From SAR202 cluster bacterium (lineage in GTDB: Bacteria; Chloroflexota; Dehalococcoidia; Lucifugimonadales; Lucifugimonadaceae), in contig VGZT01000002.1 in assembly GCA_016872495.1 (NCBI GenBank), forward strand, positions 1 to 64,000: 64,000 nucleotides of DNA, in the 5' to 3' direction. The position numbers were made by a program, and so were the translations under genes. Of the stretch, positions 32,187 to 41,630 are shown piece after piece. Every line of letters starts with the position of its first letter. The first letter of the stretch is position 1. The notes below the pieces were generated by a model. That model did not search any database. It was given only the letters and a program-made list of their open reading frames with translations, and was not told the origin of the DNA.

Positions 32187-33866
32187 TCAGAACGCATCCG
32201 GCGAGGCTGCGATCTTGTCCAGGTCTTCCCTGGTGTAGGACCCCAGGCTTCGGAAGTCGAACTCGGTGTAGTTCTTGATCCACCGCAATGCGATCCTGGC
32301 CGCACGCGCATAGCGTTCGGCCTGGGCGTCCCTTTCGGGCCCCTCGGGAAGCCGGCGGATGATGTCATCTCGCTCGCTGACCACCAGGCGCTTGATGACC
32401 GGCAGTCCGTGTTCTTCCCCGGTGTCGCTGGTCCGAGAGCGATGCAGGACCCGCTGCGCGGTCTGTGCTACCGAGATACGGGCGGTCGCGAGGTCCTCCA
32501 TCAGGGCCGGATGCGTGCCCGGTTTTCCTTCGAGGCTGTCGATTCCCTTGGCTCCGCGGCCGTTGAGCCAACCCTCGAGGTACTCGATGATCGTTCGAAC
32601 GTTCCGGCGGCTGCCCTCGAGGGTTATCTCGCCACGCGGGGTTTCAATGCGAACCGGAAAGTTGTCCGGGCCCGCCAGTTCCGGTCCCGGTTGCCATCCG
32701 GTGGCGCGCCACACCTTGAAGGGCGTCGCTGCGGTCTGCATGTGATAGATGTGGGCCACCCAGCCGCGCAAGAACCCCTGGCGGGCTTCCCACTCTTTGT
32801 CGGCCCGAATCGCCCCGGCCGCGGCACGGTTCACATCTTCGTCCTTGCTCGGCAGCGCCGTGGCCATCCCGCCGATCGGCACGGCGTCGTGCTTCAGACA
32901 GACCGCAACCAGCCGCCGGAACGTGTTGGCAAGGAACGGCGTGGTCTTGATATCGACCCCGAACCGGTCGGGCCAGACGGCCTTCGGGTCGGCCATGATG
33001 AACTCGAGGATGCTCGCCTTCAGGTCCCAGCGCGCCGCGTTGAGACCGGCCGCGTAGGGTCCCAGGGCGTGCAGCATCTCCTCCATCTGGTACACGGCCG
33101 GCAGCGATTCGACGAGGATGATCCCCCGGATCGTCGCTCGCTCCAGTCCCGGGATCTCTTTCTGGCACGCGGCGAAGAAGTCCTTCCAGAAGGCGGCTTC
33201 CGCGACCGCCTCGAGCTTTGGCAGATAAAAGTAGATGCCCTGGCCGCGCGCGGCCTGCTCGCGGCCGGTGTAGTAGAGCGTTAGCGCAGTCCCGAGGATC
33301 GCGGCGGGAATCGCCTTCCCATCGACCCTGAAGTGAGGTTCGTCCAGGGCCAGCCCCCGTTCCCGGTGCATGAAGAAGGGCAGGGTGCCGGGCTTAAGCC
33401 GGTATTCTCGGTTCCTGTTCATGTCGTGGTAGGTGAGCGTGCCCTGCGCGGCACGCAATCGATTATGGGCAGACATGACGGTGTCGATCAGGCGGTGCCC
33501 GCCGGAGTCTTCGTCGTCGTCCAGGTCACCTTCGGCCCGCGTCCCGTCTGCCACAGGATTCAGCGCGTTGATGAACATCTGCGTGATCGCCGCCGGCCCT
33601 GAGATCTCGATCCCCGGCTTCCGTAGTTCGTCCGGCACGTGGGGGACCACCCAGCTGGTGGTCGTTGCGGCGCTCGGCGGAAGCGGCGAAGGCAGCCTGC
33701 CCTTCTTCAGGGCGAGTTCGAGAACCGCCCGGCGCTGCTTGCGGAATTCGAGCACGCGCTCGGTAAACGAGTCGTGAAGCTTTTCGACGAGATGGCAGAA
33801 CTGAGATGTGAAGAGCTCAGCTGCTCCCTCAACGTCTTCGTAACAGATTCTGCCGATTGCAGGCAT
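32187..33866 (-). CDS. aceB: Malate synthase (A type)
   Basis: The 559-residue enzyme condenses glyoxylate and acetyl-CoA. Family marks run in order: LRKPGIEISGPAAITQMFIN and ALNP near residue 90-110, then MHRERGLALDEPH, YFYLPKLEA, RGIILVESLPAVYQMEE (with the glyoxylate-binding Arg/Glu), GLNAARWDLKASI, and EWEARQGFLRGWVAHIYHM, a variant of 'GfDGtWVAHP'. The variant loop is worth noting, but the metal-site Glu and Asp context is kept. No isocitrate lyase is in the window, so the glyoxylate source is not shown; it could also feed glyoxylate made by aldolases such as those in this region. Confidence 0.87.
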   Translation of the reverse strand: MPAIGRICYEDVEGAAELFTSQFCHLVEKLHDSFTERVLEFRKQRRAVLELALKKGRLPSPLPPSAATTTSWVVPHVPDELRKPGIEISGPAAITQMFINALNPVADGTRAEGDLDDDEDSGGHRLIDTVMSAHNRLRAAQGTLTYHDMNRNREYRLKPGTLPFFMHRERGLALDEPHFRVDGKAIPAAILGTALTLYYTGREQAARGQGIYFYLPKLEAVAEAAFWKDFFAACQKEIPGLERATIRGIILVESLPAVYQMEEMLHALGPYAAGLNAARWDLKASILEFIMADPKAVWPDRFGVDIKTTPFLANTFRRLVAVCLKHDAVPIGGMATALPSKDEDVNRAAAGAIRADKEWEARQGFLRGWVAHIYHMQTAATPFKVWRATGWQPGPELAGPDNFPVRIETPRGEITLEGSRRNVRTIIEYLEGWLNGRGAKGIDSLEGKPGTHPALMEDLATARISVAQTAQRVLHRSRTSDTGEEHGLPVIKRLVVSERDDIIRRLPEGPERDAQAERYARAARIALRWIKNYTEFDFRSLGSYTREDLDKIAASPDAF

Positions 33867-33996
33867 TTGTGCCGATCCTTCTGCGATGTGAGAAAGCGCG
33901 CCGCTGGTCCTCTATCGCCGGCGAACGCTCCGGAATAGTACCGGATCGTTTTCGCGAGCTGGGACGGTCATGAGGCCCCGGGGACGAGGGGTCGTA

Positions 33997-34305
33997 ATGA
34001 ACTGCTACTGCTGTGACCGGATCAGCGAATCGCAGCCGGACTGCGCAGCGTCCGAGGCCGCGTTCGGCCTGGCATCTTCCGCCCCCGGTGCGATCGCCAC
34101 TGGCGGTTCGTGTGGGCCGCCTGCGGGAACCCGCCCCATTTCATGTCAATGGCGTTCCAAGATCCCACCTACCGGTTCTACTGCGCCAGGTGCGACAGGC
34201 CGGATGACCGCGCGACGGCCTGGCCCTCCTGGGCATCGACCTGCCACCCGGGGTATCGCTCCCCGTGGACCCGTGAGTGGCGACCTGCGTTGGGTCGGCT
34301 CTAGC
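33997..34305 (+). pseudogene. Possible decayed zinc-ribbon ORF
   Basis: The 570 bases 33867-34439 hold no intact gene. From 33997 one frame gives MNCYCCDRISESQPDC; in another frame, from about 34134, the text is PHFMSMAFQDPTYRFYCARC. Together they resemble a small Zn-ribbon protein split by a frameshift. The evidence is only composition and Cys spacing. Confidence 0.25.
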
Positions 34306-34439
34306 GGAACGGTGCTCAGCCAATCCTGAATCTCGATCTCGAAAAGCTGGCCAGGGAGGCGATCGCGCGGGAGGCGTACCTCATTCGTTACCCGAGAACG
34401 AGGGACCACGGGCGGCCCGAAGGAGAGTTCACGGGCGAC

Positions 34440-35106
34440 GTGCGCGCCAACTGGAACCGCAACGCCGACCGGTGGACCGCCACCTGCGACGACGATGGCG
34501 ACTCGAACCGGCGCTACCAGAGTGATCCGCCGATGCTGGCGCTGCCGGGCGACCTCCGGGGCCTCGATGTGCTGGACCCTGGCTGTCGGGACAGATGCCT
34601 GTGCCGGAAGCTGGCCCGGGCCGGTGCGCGCATCACAGGCGTCGATCTGTCTGAACGGTTTCTCCGGCGGGCGACCCGGCGTGAGGGGGAGGAGCGCCTC
34701 GGCATCCGCTATGTCGCCGGTTCAGCGACCCGGATGCACTCCCTCGCCAGTGAGTCGTTCGATCGAGCGGTGAGCAACCACGTTCTCATGGACATCATCG
34801 ACTACGCGGCGGTGCTACGCGAAGGCTTCCGGGTCCTGGGGCCGGGTGGCTCCTTCGTGGCGGTGGTCTCGCACCCCTGCTTTGCGAGCGGTGACGGATG
34901 GGTTACCTCGGCGCACGGCTCCCCGCGCCCCGAATGAGGAAGAGGGTTGGCTGGTCGACCGCTTTTTCCACCGGGGCCCTTACCTTGGGGTCTCGGGAGC
35001 TCGCCCGGTCCTCTCGTTTCACCGCCCGCTTTGGGGCTACTGGGAGGGGTTTGCGGCGGTCGGATGCGCGATCACAGGATTCGCAGAGCCGAGCATATCC
35101 GAATGA
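34440..35106 (+). pseudogene. Frameshifted class I SAM methyltransferase
   Basis: The first part (GTG 34440 to stop at 34937) has a methyltransferase fold: GLDVLDPGCRDRCLCRKLAR, ARITGVDLSERFL, FDRAVSNHVLMDI, FRVLGPGGSFVAVVSHPCF. The C-terminal part continues in another frame (about 34930-35106): WLVDRFFHRGPYLG, then FHRPLWGYWEGFAAVGCAI, which matches the end of this family. A shift between about 34905 and 34945 separates them. SAM motif I, normally GCGxG, reads GCRDR, so cofactor binding was probably already lost. This points to a genuine dead gene rather than one sequencing error. Confidence 0.7.
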
Positions 35107-35194
35107 AGTAAGCGGGAGGTTTCGCAGTCCGGGCAGATTCAGTCCCTGCGTGTGCCGCTCTCCTGCATTTTCAAGCTGGCCAAACCAGCCTGAC

Positions 35195-36451
35195 CTACGC
35201 GGAGTAACGCCGGACGACCAGGCAGGCGTTCTGACCGCCGAAACCGAAGCTGTTGGAGAGGACCGTCTTGACGTCGGCCTTGCGCGCCTTCTGCGGCACG
35301 TAGTCGAGGTCGCACAGCGGGTCCGGCTCTTCATAGTTGGCCGTGGGATGGATCACGCCCTCGTTGATCGTCTTGAAAGCGACTACCGCTTCAAGCGCAC
35401 CGGAGGCGCCAAGCGAGTGCCCGATCATCGATTTGGTTGAACTGATTGGCACTCCTTTCGCGCGCTCACCGAAGACCAGCTTGATCGCCCTGGTCTCGGC
35501 GGCGTCGTTGAGCGGGGTGGACGTGCCATGTGCGTTGATGTAGTCGATCTCATTGACCGTGACGCCGGCGTCCTGGAGCGCCCATTTCATGGCGCGCGCC
35601 GCGCCGGCTCCGTCCTCCGGGGGTTGCACCAGGTGAAACGCATCCGAGGACGCGCTGTAGCCAGCTACTTCGCCGTAGATGCGTGCACCGCGTGCGACCG
35701 CGCGATCTTCCCGTTCGAGGATCAGGACGGCCGAGCCCTCTGAGGGCGCGAAGCCGTCCCGCTTTGCATCGAACGGTCGGCTGGCATGCGTCGGGTCATC
35801 GTTGCGCCGGGTAAGCGCCTGGATCGTGCAGAAGCCACCCAGGCCGAGCTCACAGATCCCCGCCTCGGTGCCGCCCGTGATCATCACGTCAGCCCGTCCG
35901 CGCACGATCGCGTCGCGGGCTTCGCCGATCGCTTGCGTCCCGGCCGCGCACGCGGTGATTGTCGTGTTGCTGAAGCCGGTCGCGCCGAACACGCGCGATA
36001 CGTTGGCGGTCGCCATGTTGGGGAGGATCATCGGGATGAAGAACGGGCTCATGCGCATCCCGCCCTTTGAAAGGAGGATGCGGCCTTGCTCCTCGGTCTC
36101 GGGGAATCCGCCGATACCGGTGCCGAGCAGGACCCCAATCCGCTCCCGGCCCTCCGACGCCATGTCCAGCTTTGCGTCGGTCAGCGCCTGGGCGGCGGCG
36201 CCCACGGCGAGCTGCGAGAAGCGCGCCATTCGGCGGGCATCTTTCTTGTCGACGAACTGCGTCGGGTCATAACCGCGCACCTCCCCGCCTATCTTGGTTG
36301 GATAGGGCGAGGTGTCTACGAGCGTCAGGGGAGCGATCCCGGACTTGCCGGCCACGAGGTTGTCCCAGAACTCACCGACCGAGTTCCCAAGGGGAGTCAA
36401 CGCTCCCATGCCGGTCACGACGACGCGCACTCTGGAATTGGAGTCGGCCAA
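35195..36451 (-). CDS. fabF: 3-oxoacyl-[ACP] synthase II
   Basis: The 418-residue condensing enzyme elongates acyl-ACP with malonyl-ACP in fatty acid synthesis. The Cys-His-His triad is present: TITACAAGTQAIG, INAHGTSTPLND and SMIGHSLGASGALEAV. The start RVVVTGMGALTPLGNS is typical. TTG at 36451 has GGGGGG at good distance and removes a meaningless 14-residue extension. It is the last gene of a minus-strand set with folC and an NDUFA9-like protein; no acpP or fabG adjoins it. Confidence 0.93.
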   Translation of the reverse strand: MADSNSRVRVVVTGMGALTPLGNSVGEFWDNLVAGKSGIAPLTLVDTSPYPTKIGGEVRGYDPTQFVDKKDARRMARFSQLAVGAAAQALTDAKLDMASEGRERIGVLLGTGIGGFPETEEQGRILLSKGGMRMSPFFIPMILPNMATANVSRVFGATGFSNTTITACAAGTQAIGEARDAIVRGRADVMITGGTEAGICELGLGGFCTIQALTRRNDDPTHASRPFDAKRDGFAPSEGSAVLILEREDRAVARGARIYGEVAGYSASSDAFHLVQPPEDGAGAARAMKWALQDAGVTVNEIDYINAHGTSTPLNDAAETRAIKLVFGERAKGVPISSTKSMIGHSLGASGALEAVVAFKTINEGVIHPTANYEEPDPLCDLDYVPQKARKADVKTVLSNSFGFGGQNACLVVRRYSA

Positions 36452-36520
36452 TGCATGACCCCCCGAACGTCTACATCCGGGCCGGCGGCGCAAACAGCTC
36501 CGGCCCCCAACCTCAAAAGC

Positions 36521-37987
36521 TTACACGCCCGGAGCGGGGATGGCTGTGGGCATGAGCTCTCCGCGCAAAGCCGGATATAGCTCGGGCTCTATGCCGAGGA
36601 CCGTCTCAATCATCTCGGCGGCCACGAACAGCGAGCCCGTCCCGAGGATAACGTCCGATGGGGTGGCCATCGCCAGCGCGGCGTGGTAAGCCGCGTCAGT
36701 GGTGGGTGATATCGCGGCAACTTCGATTTCCAGGCCACGCAGCGCGATCCCCAGCTCCACCGGGTCGATCGCCTTGGGGTGCCTGGTCCGGGTCACCACG
36801 ACGGCCGGCTTCAAGGGGGCCAGTTGACGGGCCGTTTCGGTCGCATCGTGGCCGCGCGTCCCTCCGTACACCATGATCAGCTTGCCCCGCACCGGAAACC
36901 GGGCTTCAAATGTCGTGCGCAGTGCAAGGGCGGAGTCCGCGTTGTGCGCCCCATCGACCACCACCGACGGGCCTGCCGTGGACAGCACCTGGAATCGGGC
37001 CGGCCAGGAGGTGCGGGCCAGCCCGCGCTCGATCCCGGCCGCGTTCAATGCCAACCCTGATTGCCACAGGACTTCCAGGGCGGCAATGGCCGTTCGGGCG
37101 TTGTCGACCTGGTGCGGCCCCAGCAGCGGGAGATCGACAGCGTAGCTGGTCCGGGCGGTCCGAACCGTGAAATGCTGCCTGTTGCCGGAGATCTGGGCGG
37201 TGTCGTTGTCAACGCGCGCGCTGGCCATGGCGTCAACCAGTTCGGAGTGGTTCTTCCTGGCCACGTCGGCGATGACGATTCTTCCCTCGATCGTCTGGCG
37301 GCCCATTACGACCGGGACGCCGGGCTTGATGATCCCGGCCTTCTCTGCCGCGATCTTCGGGATCGTGTCTCCGAGCACGGCGACGTGATCGATGCCAACA
37401 GGCGTAATCACCGAAACGCGCGGGCGCACCAGGTTCGTGGCGTCCAGTCGCCCGCCGAGCCCAACTTCGATGACCTGGAGCTGACACTTCTTCAGCCTGA
37501 AGTGCTCGAACGCCATCGCCGTCAGCATCTCGAAGACGGTGACGGTCCCGCGATCACCAAGGGACGCGACCGCCTCGACGTGCTCCCAGAGGTTGTCGAT
37601 CAGTTCTGCGAAGTCCGATTCCGCGACGGCCTGGCCATCGACCTGGATGCGCTCCCGGAACGTGTGGAGGTGCGGCGAGGTGTAGAGCCCCGTGCGTATT
37701 CCATGTGCGGTCGTGGCGGCCGCGATCATCGCGGAGGTGCTGCCTTTGCCCTTCGTGCCCGCCACGTGAACCGTCGGGATGGATAGATGGGGATCGCCCA
37801 TCAGGGCGAGCAACGTCTCCATACGGCGGAGGTGGAAGTCGGGCGGTTCACCTGCCCGCGCCTTGCGCTCGAAGTCGGCAAGCCCAAGAAGTCGATCTAT
37901 CGCAGCCCTGTAGGTAATCGTGGAGCTATCTCTTCCTGCGCGTGAGTACGCTTGAGCGCGCCCGGTAGGGCCCGGAAAATCGAGCAT
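36521..37987 (-). CDS. folC: Bifunctional folylpolyglutamate synthase/dihydrofolate synthase
   Basis: The enzyme adds Glu to dihydropteroate and folates with ATP. The P-loop HVAGTKGKGSTSAM, LYTSPHLHTFRERI, the Mur-ligase core VITPVGIDHVAVLG and the C-terminal VVDGAHNADSALAL with HATRTRHPKA-like text are all present. ATG at 37987 gives 488 residues, longer than usual, and has no clear ribosome site. The family N-terminus (YRAAIDRLLGLADFE) begins right after AGGAAGAG (37930-37937), with ACG (37921) or ATT (37918) as possible starts, so translation may begin there. A typical FolC is about 430 residues. Confidence 0.9.
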   Translation of the reverse strand: MLDFPGPTGRAQAYSRAGRDSSTITYRAAIDRLLGLADFERKARAGEPPDFHLRRMETLLALMGDPHLSIPTVHVAGTKGKGSTSAMIAAATTAHGIRTGLYTSPHLHTFRERIQVDGQAVAESDFAELIDNLWEHVEAVASLGDRGTVTVFEMLTAMAFEHFRLKKCQLQVIEVGLGGRLDATNLVRPRVSVITPVGIDHVAVLGDTIPKIAAEKAGIIKPGVPVVMGRQTIEGRIVIADVARKNHSELVDAMASARVDNDTAQISGNRQHFTVRTARTSYAVDLPLLGPHQVDNARTAIAALEVLWQSGLALNAAGIERGLARTSWPARFQVLSTAGPSVVVDGAHNADSALALRTTFEARFPVRGKLIMVYGGTRGHDATETARQLAPLKPAVVVTRTRHPKAIDPVELGIALRGLEIEVAAISPTTDAAYHAALAMATPSDVILGTGSLFVAAEMIETVLGIEPELYPALRGELMPTAIPAPGV

Positions 37988-38061
37988 CCGAAGACCGATC
38001 GCCGCACCGCAGGCCGCTGCGTCTGAGCGGCCCTGCAGGCGACCCGATGCAACGCCCCGTA

Positions 38062-39006
38062 TCAGTGGTCGCGAATATGCCGAGGCATGCGACCGGACAT
38101 GATGCGAACGGCGTCCCAGTACGAAACCATCCGAACGAAACCAATGTTGCCATGGAGGGGCCGCGGCTTGAAACGGAATTCCGCTTCGACTACGCCCGGT
38201 TTTGCGACGTTGTCGTAACGAAGCATCCGGAGCTGCTCCGAGGTAACCGGCGGGGTCTTCATGAGCCACCCCGTCGACCGCACCAGCGGCGCCATCAGAA
38301 ATAACGGGACCGGCAATTTCAGCCGTCGCTTGCCCATCTCGCGCGCCACGGCGTTGACCAGCTGGTGGTACTCCAGGATCTCGGGCCCGCCCAGCTCCAT
38401 CGTTCGCCCGGCGAACGATGGGTCAAGTGCCCTCACGCAGGCCTCGGCGGCGTCATCGACATGAACTGGCTGAAACTTGGACCTCCCAAGACCCGGGAGC
38501 GGGACGATCGGTCCGGCGCGCACGAGGGCCGCAAGCACGTTGAAGAATTCGTCGCCTTCACCAAACACGGAGGAGAACCTGACCACGGCGGTGGGCACGC
38601 CGCTCGCCCGGGCAGCCTCTTCACCGTCCCAGCGGGATTTGAAGTAACGCTCAGGGCTATCGGGCCCGGCGCCGATCACGCTCACGAACACCGACCGGCG
38701 AACGCCGGCGGCACTGGCCGCGGCGTAGATATTCCGGGCGCCTTCCACGTTGATCGACTGGAAGTTGGCGCCGCGACGCTCCCGAATGATCGCCACGAGG
38801 TGGATCAGCGCCGTAGCGCCCTCAAGCGCCCGGTTGAGCGAGGCGGCGTCCCTGATATCCGCCAGCGCGATGTCAACCTGGTGGGCGCCAAGTGCGCTCG
38901 CCTGTTCCGGACGCCGCAAGACGACACGGGTGGCCTCGCCCCGCTCGGCCAGGGCAGCGACGACTCTGCGCCCCAGGAATCCACCGGCACCGGTTACAAC
39001 GATCAT
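38062..39006 (-). CDS. NAD(P)-binding SDR protein, NDUFA9-like
   Basis: The 314-residue atypical short-chain dehydrogenase has GAGGFLGRRVVAAL at its N-terminus, VAIIRERRGANF, YFKSRWDGEEAARASG in place of YxxxK, and a C-terminal helical region. It belongs to the SDR_a5 group that includes the complex I NDUFA9 subunit and bacterial sugar epimerase-like proteins. Catalytic activity is uncertain because the Tyr/Lys pair is replaced by YFKSR. Upstream of folC with 75 bases between. Confidence 0.8.
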   Translation of the reverse strand: MIVVTGAGGFLGRRVVAALAERGEATRVVLRRPEQASALGAHQVDIALADIRDAASLNRALEGATALIHLVAIIRERRGANFQSINVEGARNIYAAASAAGVRRSVFVSVIGAGPDSPERYFKSRWDGEEAARASGVPTAVVRFSSVFGEGDEFFNVLAALVRAGPIVPLPGLGRSKFQPVHVDDAAEACVRALDPSFAGRTMELGGPEILEYHQLVNAVAREMGKRRLKLPVPLFLMAPLVRSTGWLMKTPPVTSEQLRMLRYDNVAKPGVVEAEFRFKPRPLHGNIGFVRMVSYWDAVRIMSGRMPRHIRDH

Positions 39007-39084
39007 CTGGTCATCCGGTCTATCCTAACGGTCGTAAACAGGAACACGCCAATACAATGGCTTCAGGCGATCCCGGGAGAACGC

Positions 39085-40053
39085 GTGGTGGGCCTGCAGG
39101 AGTTCCTCGAAAAATTACCTCCGGCCGACGTGCGGCCGCCGTATCGGGTGCTGGCCGAGCTTTCCGGCTCGTCCGAGTCCGATGCGCGCAAGCTGGCCCA
39201 GATCTGGACGGGCTGGCGGCCGGCGTACCTCAGGACCTTCCTCAGGCGGCTCGCCGCGCTTGCTGAAGAGAACATCCTCTACGAGTTCGAGGCAATCTTC
39301 AGCGCGGGACTCACGTCTGCCGACCCGGTCGCCCGCGCCACCTCGATCGCCGCACTGGGCGAAAGCTCAAACAAGCTACTGGCCCAGCGTTTCACCCGGA
39401 TCCTCAAGGAGGACTCTTCCCGCGAGGTGAGAGAGGCCGCCGCGCTGGGGCTGGCTCGTTTCGCAATCATGGCGTGCGAAGGGAAGATGATCGCGCGGGA
39501 CTATGAACGCATTCGCGAGGCCCTTGAGTTCGCGATACGTCGCCCCGAAGAGGCGCTCTCGGTTCGCCGGCGTGCGATCGAGGCCATCGGGTCGTACCCG
39601 AACGACGTCAACGAACGCATCATCGTGGACGCCTACCAGAGCGGCGACCGATTCCTGCAGCAGAGTGCGCTGTTTGCGATGGGGCGCAGCGGCAACCGGC
39701 GGTGGCTTCCGGAGATCACCAGGTCCGTTGAGAGCAACAATGCAGGCGTGCGCTATGAGGCGGTCGGCGCGCTGGGCCTGGTGGGCGAGGAAGACGACGC
39801 GCCGTTGCTGGTCGCCGCGCTGGAAGACGACGACCTGCAGGTGCGCGCTGCCGCCATCATTGCGCTGGGCCGCATCGGTGGTCCGGCGGCGGTCCGGATC
39901 ATCAAGCGCCAGATCGGAAGCAAGATCCCGGTAATCGCCGAAGCGGCGCGGGAAGCGTTCGAGGAACTGGAGCTGGGCGACCCAATCACGCCAGGCACTC
40001 CGGGCCTGCCGGGCAGCCCGCCCGACTCAAACGGCAACGGGCGATCGGTCTAG
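39085..40053 (+). CDS. HEAT-repeat protein
   Basis: The 322-residue protein is built from HEAT/PBS-lyase-like helical repeats: DPVARATSIAALGESSN, EVREAAALGLARFA, AGVRYEAVGALGLVGEEDDA, LQVRAAAIIALGRIGG. It ends in a Pro/Gly-rich tail (ITPGTPGLPGSPP). Such proteins act as scaffolds. GTG at 39085 follows GGGAGA; a second GTG follows directly. No membrane segment or signal. It is divergent from the SDR gene and its partner is unknown. Confidence 0.8.
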   Translation: MVGLQEFLEKLPPADVRPPYRVLAELSGSSESDARKLAQIWTGWRPAYLRTFLRRLAALAEENILYEFEAIFSAGLTSADPVARATSIAALGESSNKLLAQRFTRILKEDSSREVREAAALGLARFAIMACEGKMIARDYERIREALEFAIRRPEEALSVRRRAIEAIGSYPNDVNERIIVDAYQSGDRFLQQSALFAMGRSGNRRWLPEITRSVESNNAGVRYEAVGALGLVGEEDDAPLLVAALEDDDLQVRAAAIIALGRIGGPAAVRIIKRQIGSKIPVIAEAAREAFEELELGDPITPGTPGLPGSPPDSNGNGRSV

Positions 40054-40061
40054 CCAGCCGC

Positions 40062-41045
40062 TCACGTCTCCGCGGCATCGAATGCGATCGCCGCTGCGCC
40101 CATGAGTCCTACGTCGTCGCCCAGGGCGGCGATTGCGAGCGGAGCCTTCTCGTGGTACCTGAGCAGCGATCGGCTGCGGATGGCCGCGTCCAGGCGGTCC
40201 CAGTAAGGCCTTAGCCCTTCAATTCCGACGCTTCCGCCGACGATCAGGATCTCGGGCGCAAAGGTGTTCAACAGGCCCCCGAGCACGATCCCCAGGGCGG
40301 CGATGGCTCGTTCCACGAGATCCAGGGCCATCGCGTCTCCGAGCGCGGCTGCCTCGAACACGGTCCTGCCAACGATCCGTTCGGGGTCGCCTCCCGAGAG
40401 CTCCAGGATCCGTGTCTTCTCACCGGCCGCGATCCGCCTGCGGGCGGTATTGGCGACCCCGCCGCCCGACGCGATCACCTCGAGGCAGCCCCGGCAGCCG
40501 CCGTTGCAGGCCGTCCCGCCGGGGTCGACCACGATATGGCCCATTTCGCCGGCCAGGCCCTGAACGCCGTTGACGGGTCGCCCGTCGACCAGGATGCCGC
40601 CGCCGATGCCGGTCGAAACGGTTACATAGATCACGTTCTTCATGCCGCGTGCGACGCCCCAGCGCGCTTCGGCGATCGCGGCCACGCGTGCATCGTGGCC
40701 CATGACGGTAGTGAGCCTGAGCGAGGCCGCGATTTCGGGCTTCATCGTCTTGCGGTCCCAGCCGTGAAGGTTTGGCGGGTTGTAGTAAACGCCGGTGGTC
40801 GTATCCATGGGACCGGCGCTGGATACGCCGACCGCCGCGATCCCCCCGGGTGGTACCCCGCGTGAGGCCTGTCTGAGCAGCTCGACGAAACGCCGCGTGG
40901 CGACGTCGAAGCCATCCCGGGGCCTGGTCTCAGCGCTCGCCTTGTTCCTCAGGACCCCGTCGCGATCGACCAGCGCGGCACGCATCTGCGTCCCGCCGAT
41001 ATCCCCGGCCAGGGCGTAGGGTTTTAGTCGGGGTTGCTCGGTCAC
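40062..41045 (-). CDS. ROK-family sugar kinase (glucokinase-like)
   Basis: The 327-residue ROK protein has an N-terminal phosphate loop LAGDIGGTQMRAAL, the Zn signature CNGGCRGCLEVIASGGG, and MGHDARVAAIAEARWG, where the usual Asn before the catalytic Asp is His. IVGGSVGIEG lies near the C-terminus. No DNA-binding domain, so it is a kinase rather than an NagC-type repressor. Glucose or another hexose is phosphorylated with ATP. GTG start at 41045. It is convergent with the HEAT gene. Confidence 0.88.
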   Translation of the reverse strand: MTEQPRLKPYALAGDIGGTQMRAALVDRDGVLRNKASAETRPRDGFDVATRRFVELLRQASRGVPPGGIAAVGVSSAGPMDTTTGVYYNPPNLHGWDRKTMKPEIAASLRLTTVMGHDARVAAIAEARWGVARGMKNVIYVTVSTGIGGGILVDGRPVNGVQGLAGEMGHIVVDPGGTACNGGCRGCLEVIASGGGVANTARRRIAAGEKTRILELSGGDPERIVGRTVFEAAALGDAMALDLVERAIAALGIVLGGLLNTFAPEILIVGGSVGIEGLRPYWDRLDAAIRSRSLLRYHEKAPLAIAALGDDVGLMGAAAIAFDAAET

Positions 41046-41150
41046 GCCCGGATTCTAGCTGAGAGGCAGCGACCTGGTAGCGGAGGCGCAGCCCGCTTTG
41101 CTGATACCGTTGACAGCTCGGAGTTCCAGGACTGTGATTCGAGGTCCCGC

Positions 41151-41630
41151 TTGTCAGAAACAGATCCAGTCGCAGGAAAACGGGCGCGGGCCTGGCAGCG
41201 GCTAACGCCAGAAGAACAGGCGCGTGTGCCGGCCCTGCTTGAATCGTGCCGAAAGGCGACGGATATCCCGCCATTCCCGGTCGCCCGGAGCTCATTCGAG
41301 AAGGTGCTCTACGGCCTCGCCGCGGCGGGGCAGCCGGTCACCCCTGCCGAGCTGGCGTACCTGTTGATCTCATGCTGGGGCTACAACAGCGATGTGGCGT
41401 CGATTCGCAGGCGGATCGCACTGGCCGTGCAACAGGAGGTCGCTCGATCGACCGGCGGGGACCTTTACCGGGCGACCGATCTTGGTTTCGAGCGCCTCAC
41501 AGGCGTCGCTCCCTTCCGGCCGGACCACGGCCGGCCCGGGCCGGCCGTCGATCGCTTTCCTCGCTCAGGGGGACTGCGGCGCGGCCCGCCTGCGATTAAG
41601 CCGTGGCGGCGCGATGATCCCTCCCGATAG
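41151..41630 (+). CDS. Unknown conserved-looking protein
   Basis: From TTG at 41151 the 159-residue frame has a helical, possibly winged-helix-like core: RLTPEEQARVPALLESC, SSFEKVLYGLAAAG, ELAYLLISCWGYNSDVAS, then DLYRATDLGFERLTG. The last 35 residues are Arg/Pro-rich and overlap the tail of the convergent DUF502 gene by 66 bases. No family recognised. It is coding-like in its middle, less sure at both ends. Confidence 0.5.
   Translation: MSETDPVAGKRARAWQRLTPEEQARVPALLESCRKATDIPPFPVARSSFEKVLYGLAAAGQPVTPAELAYLLISCWGYNSDVASIRRRIALAVQQEVARSTGGDLYRATDLGFERLTGVAPFRPDHGRPGPAVDRFPRSGGLRRGPPAIKPWRRDDPSR

Noticed and set aside
38365-39084. Upstream in-frame extension of the HEAT-repeat gene
   Set aside because: It overlaps the SDR gene on the other strand and has no helical repeat character; GTG at 39085 has a ribosome site.
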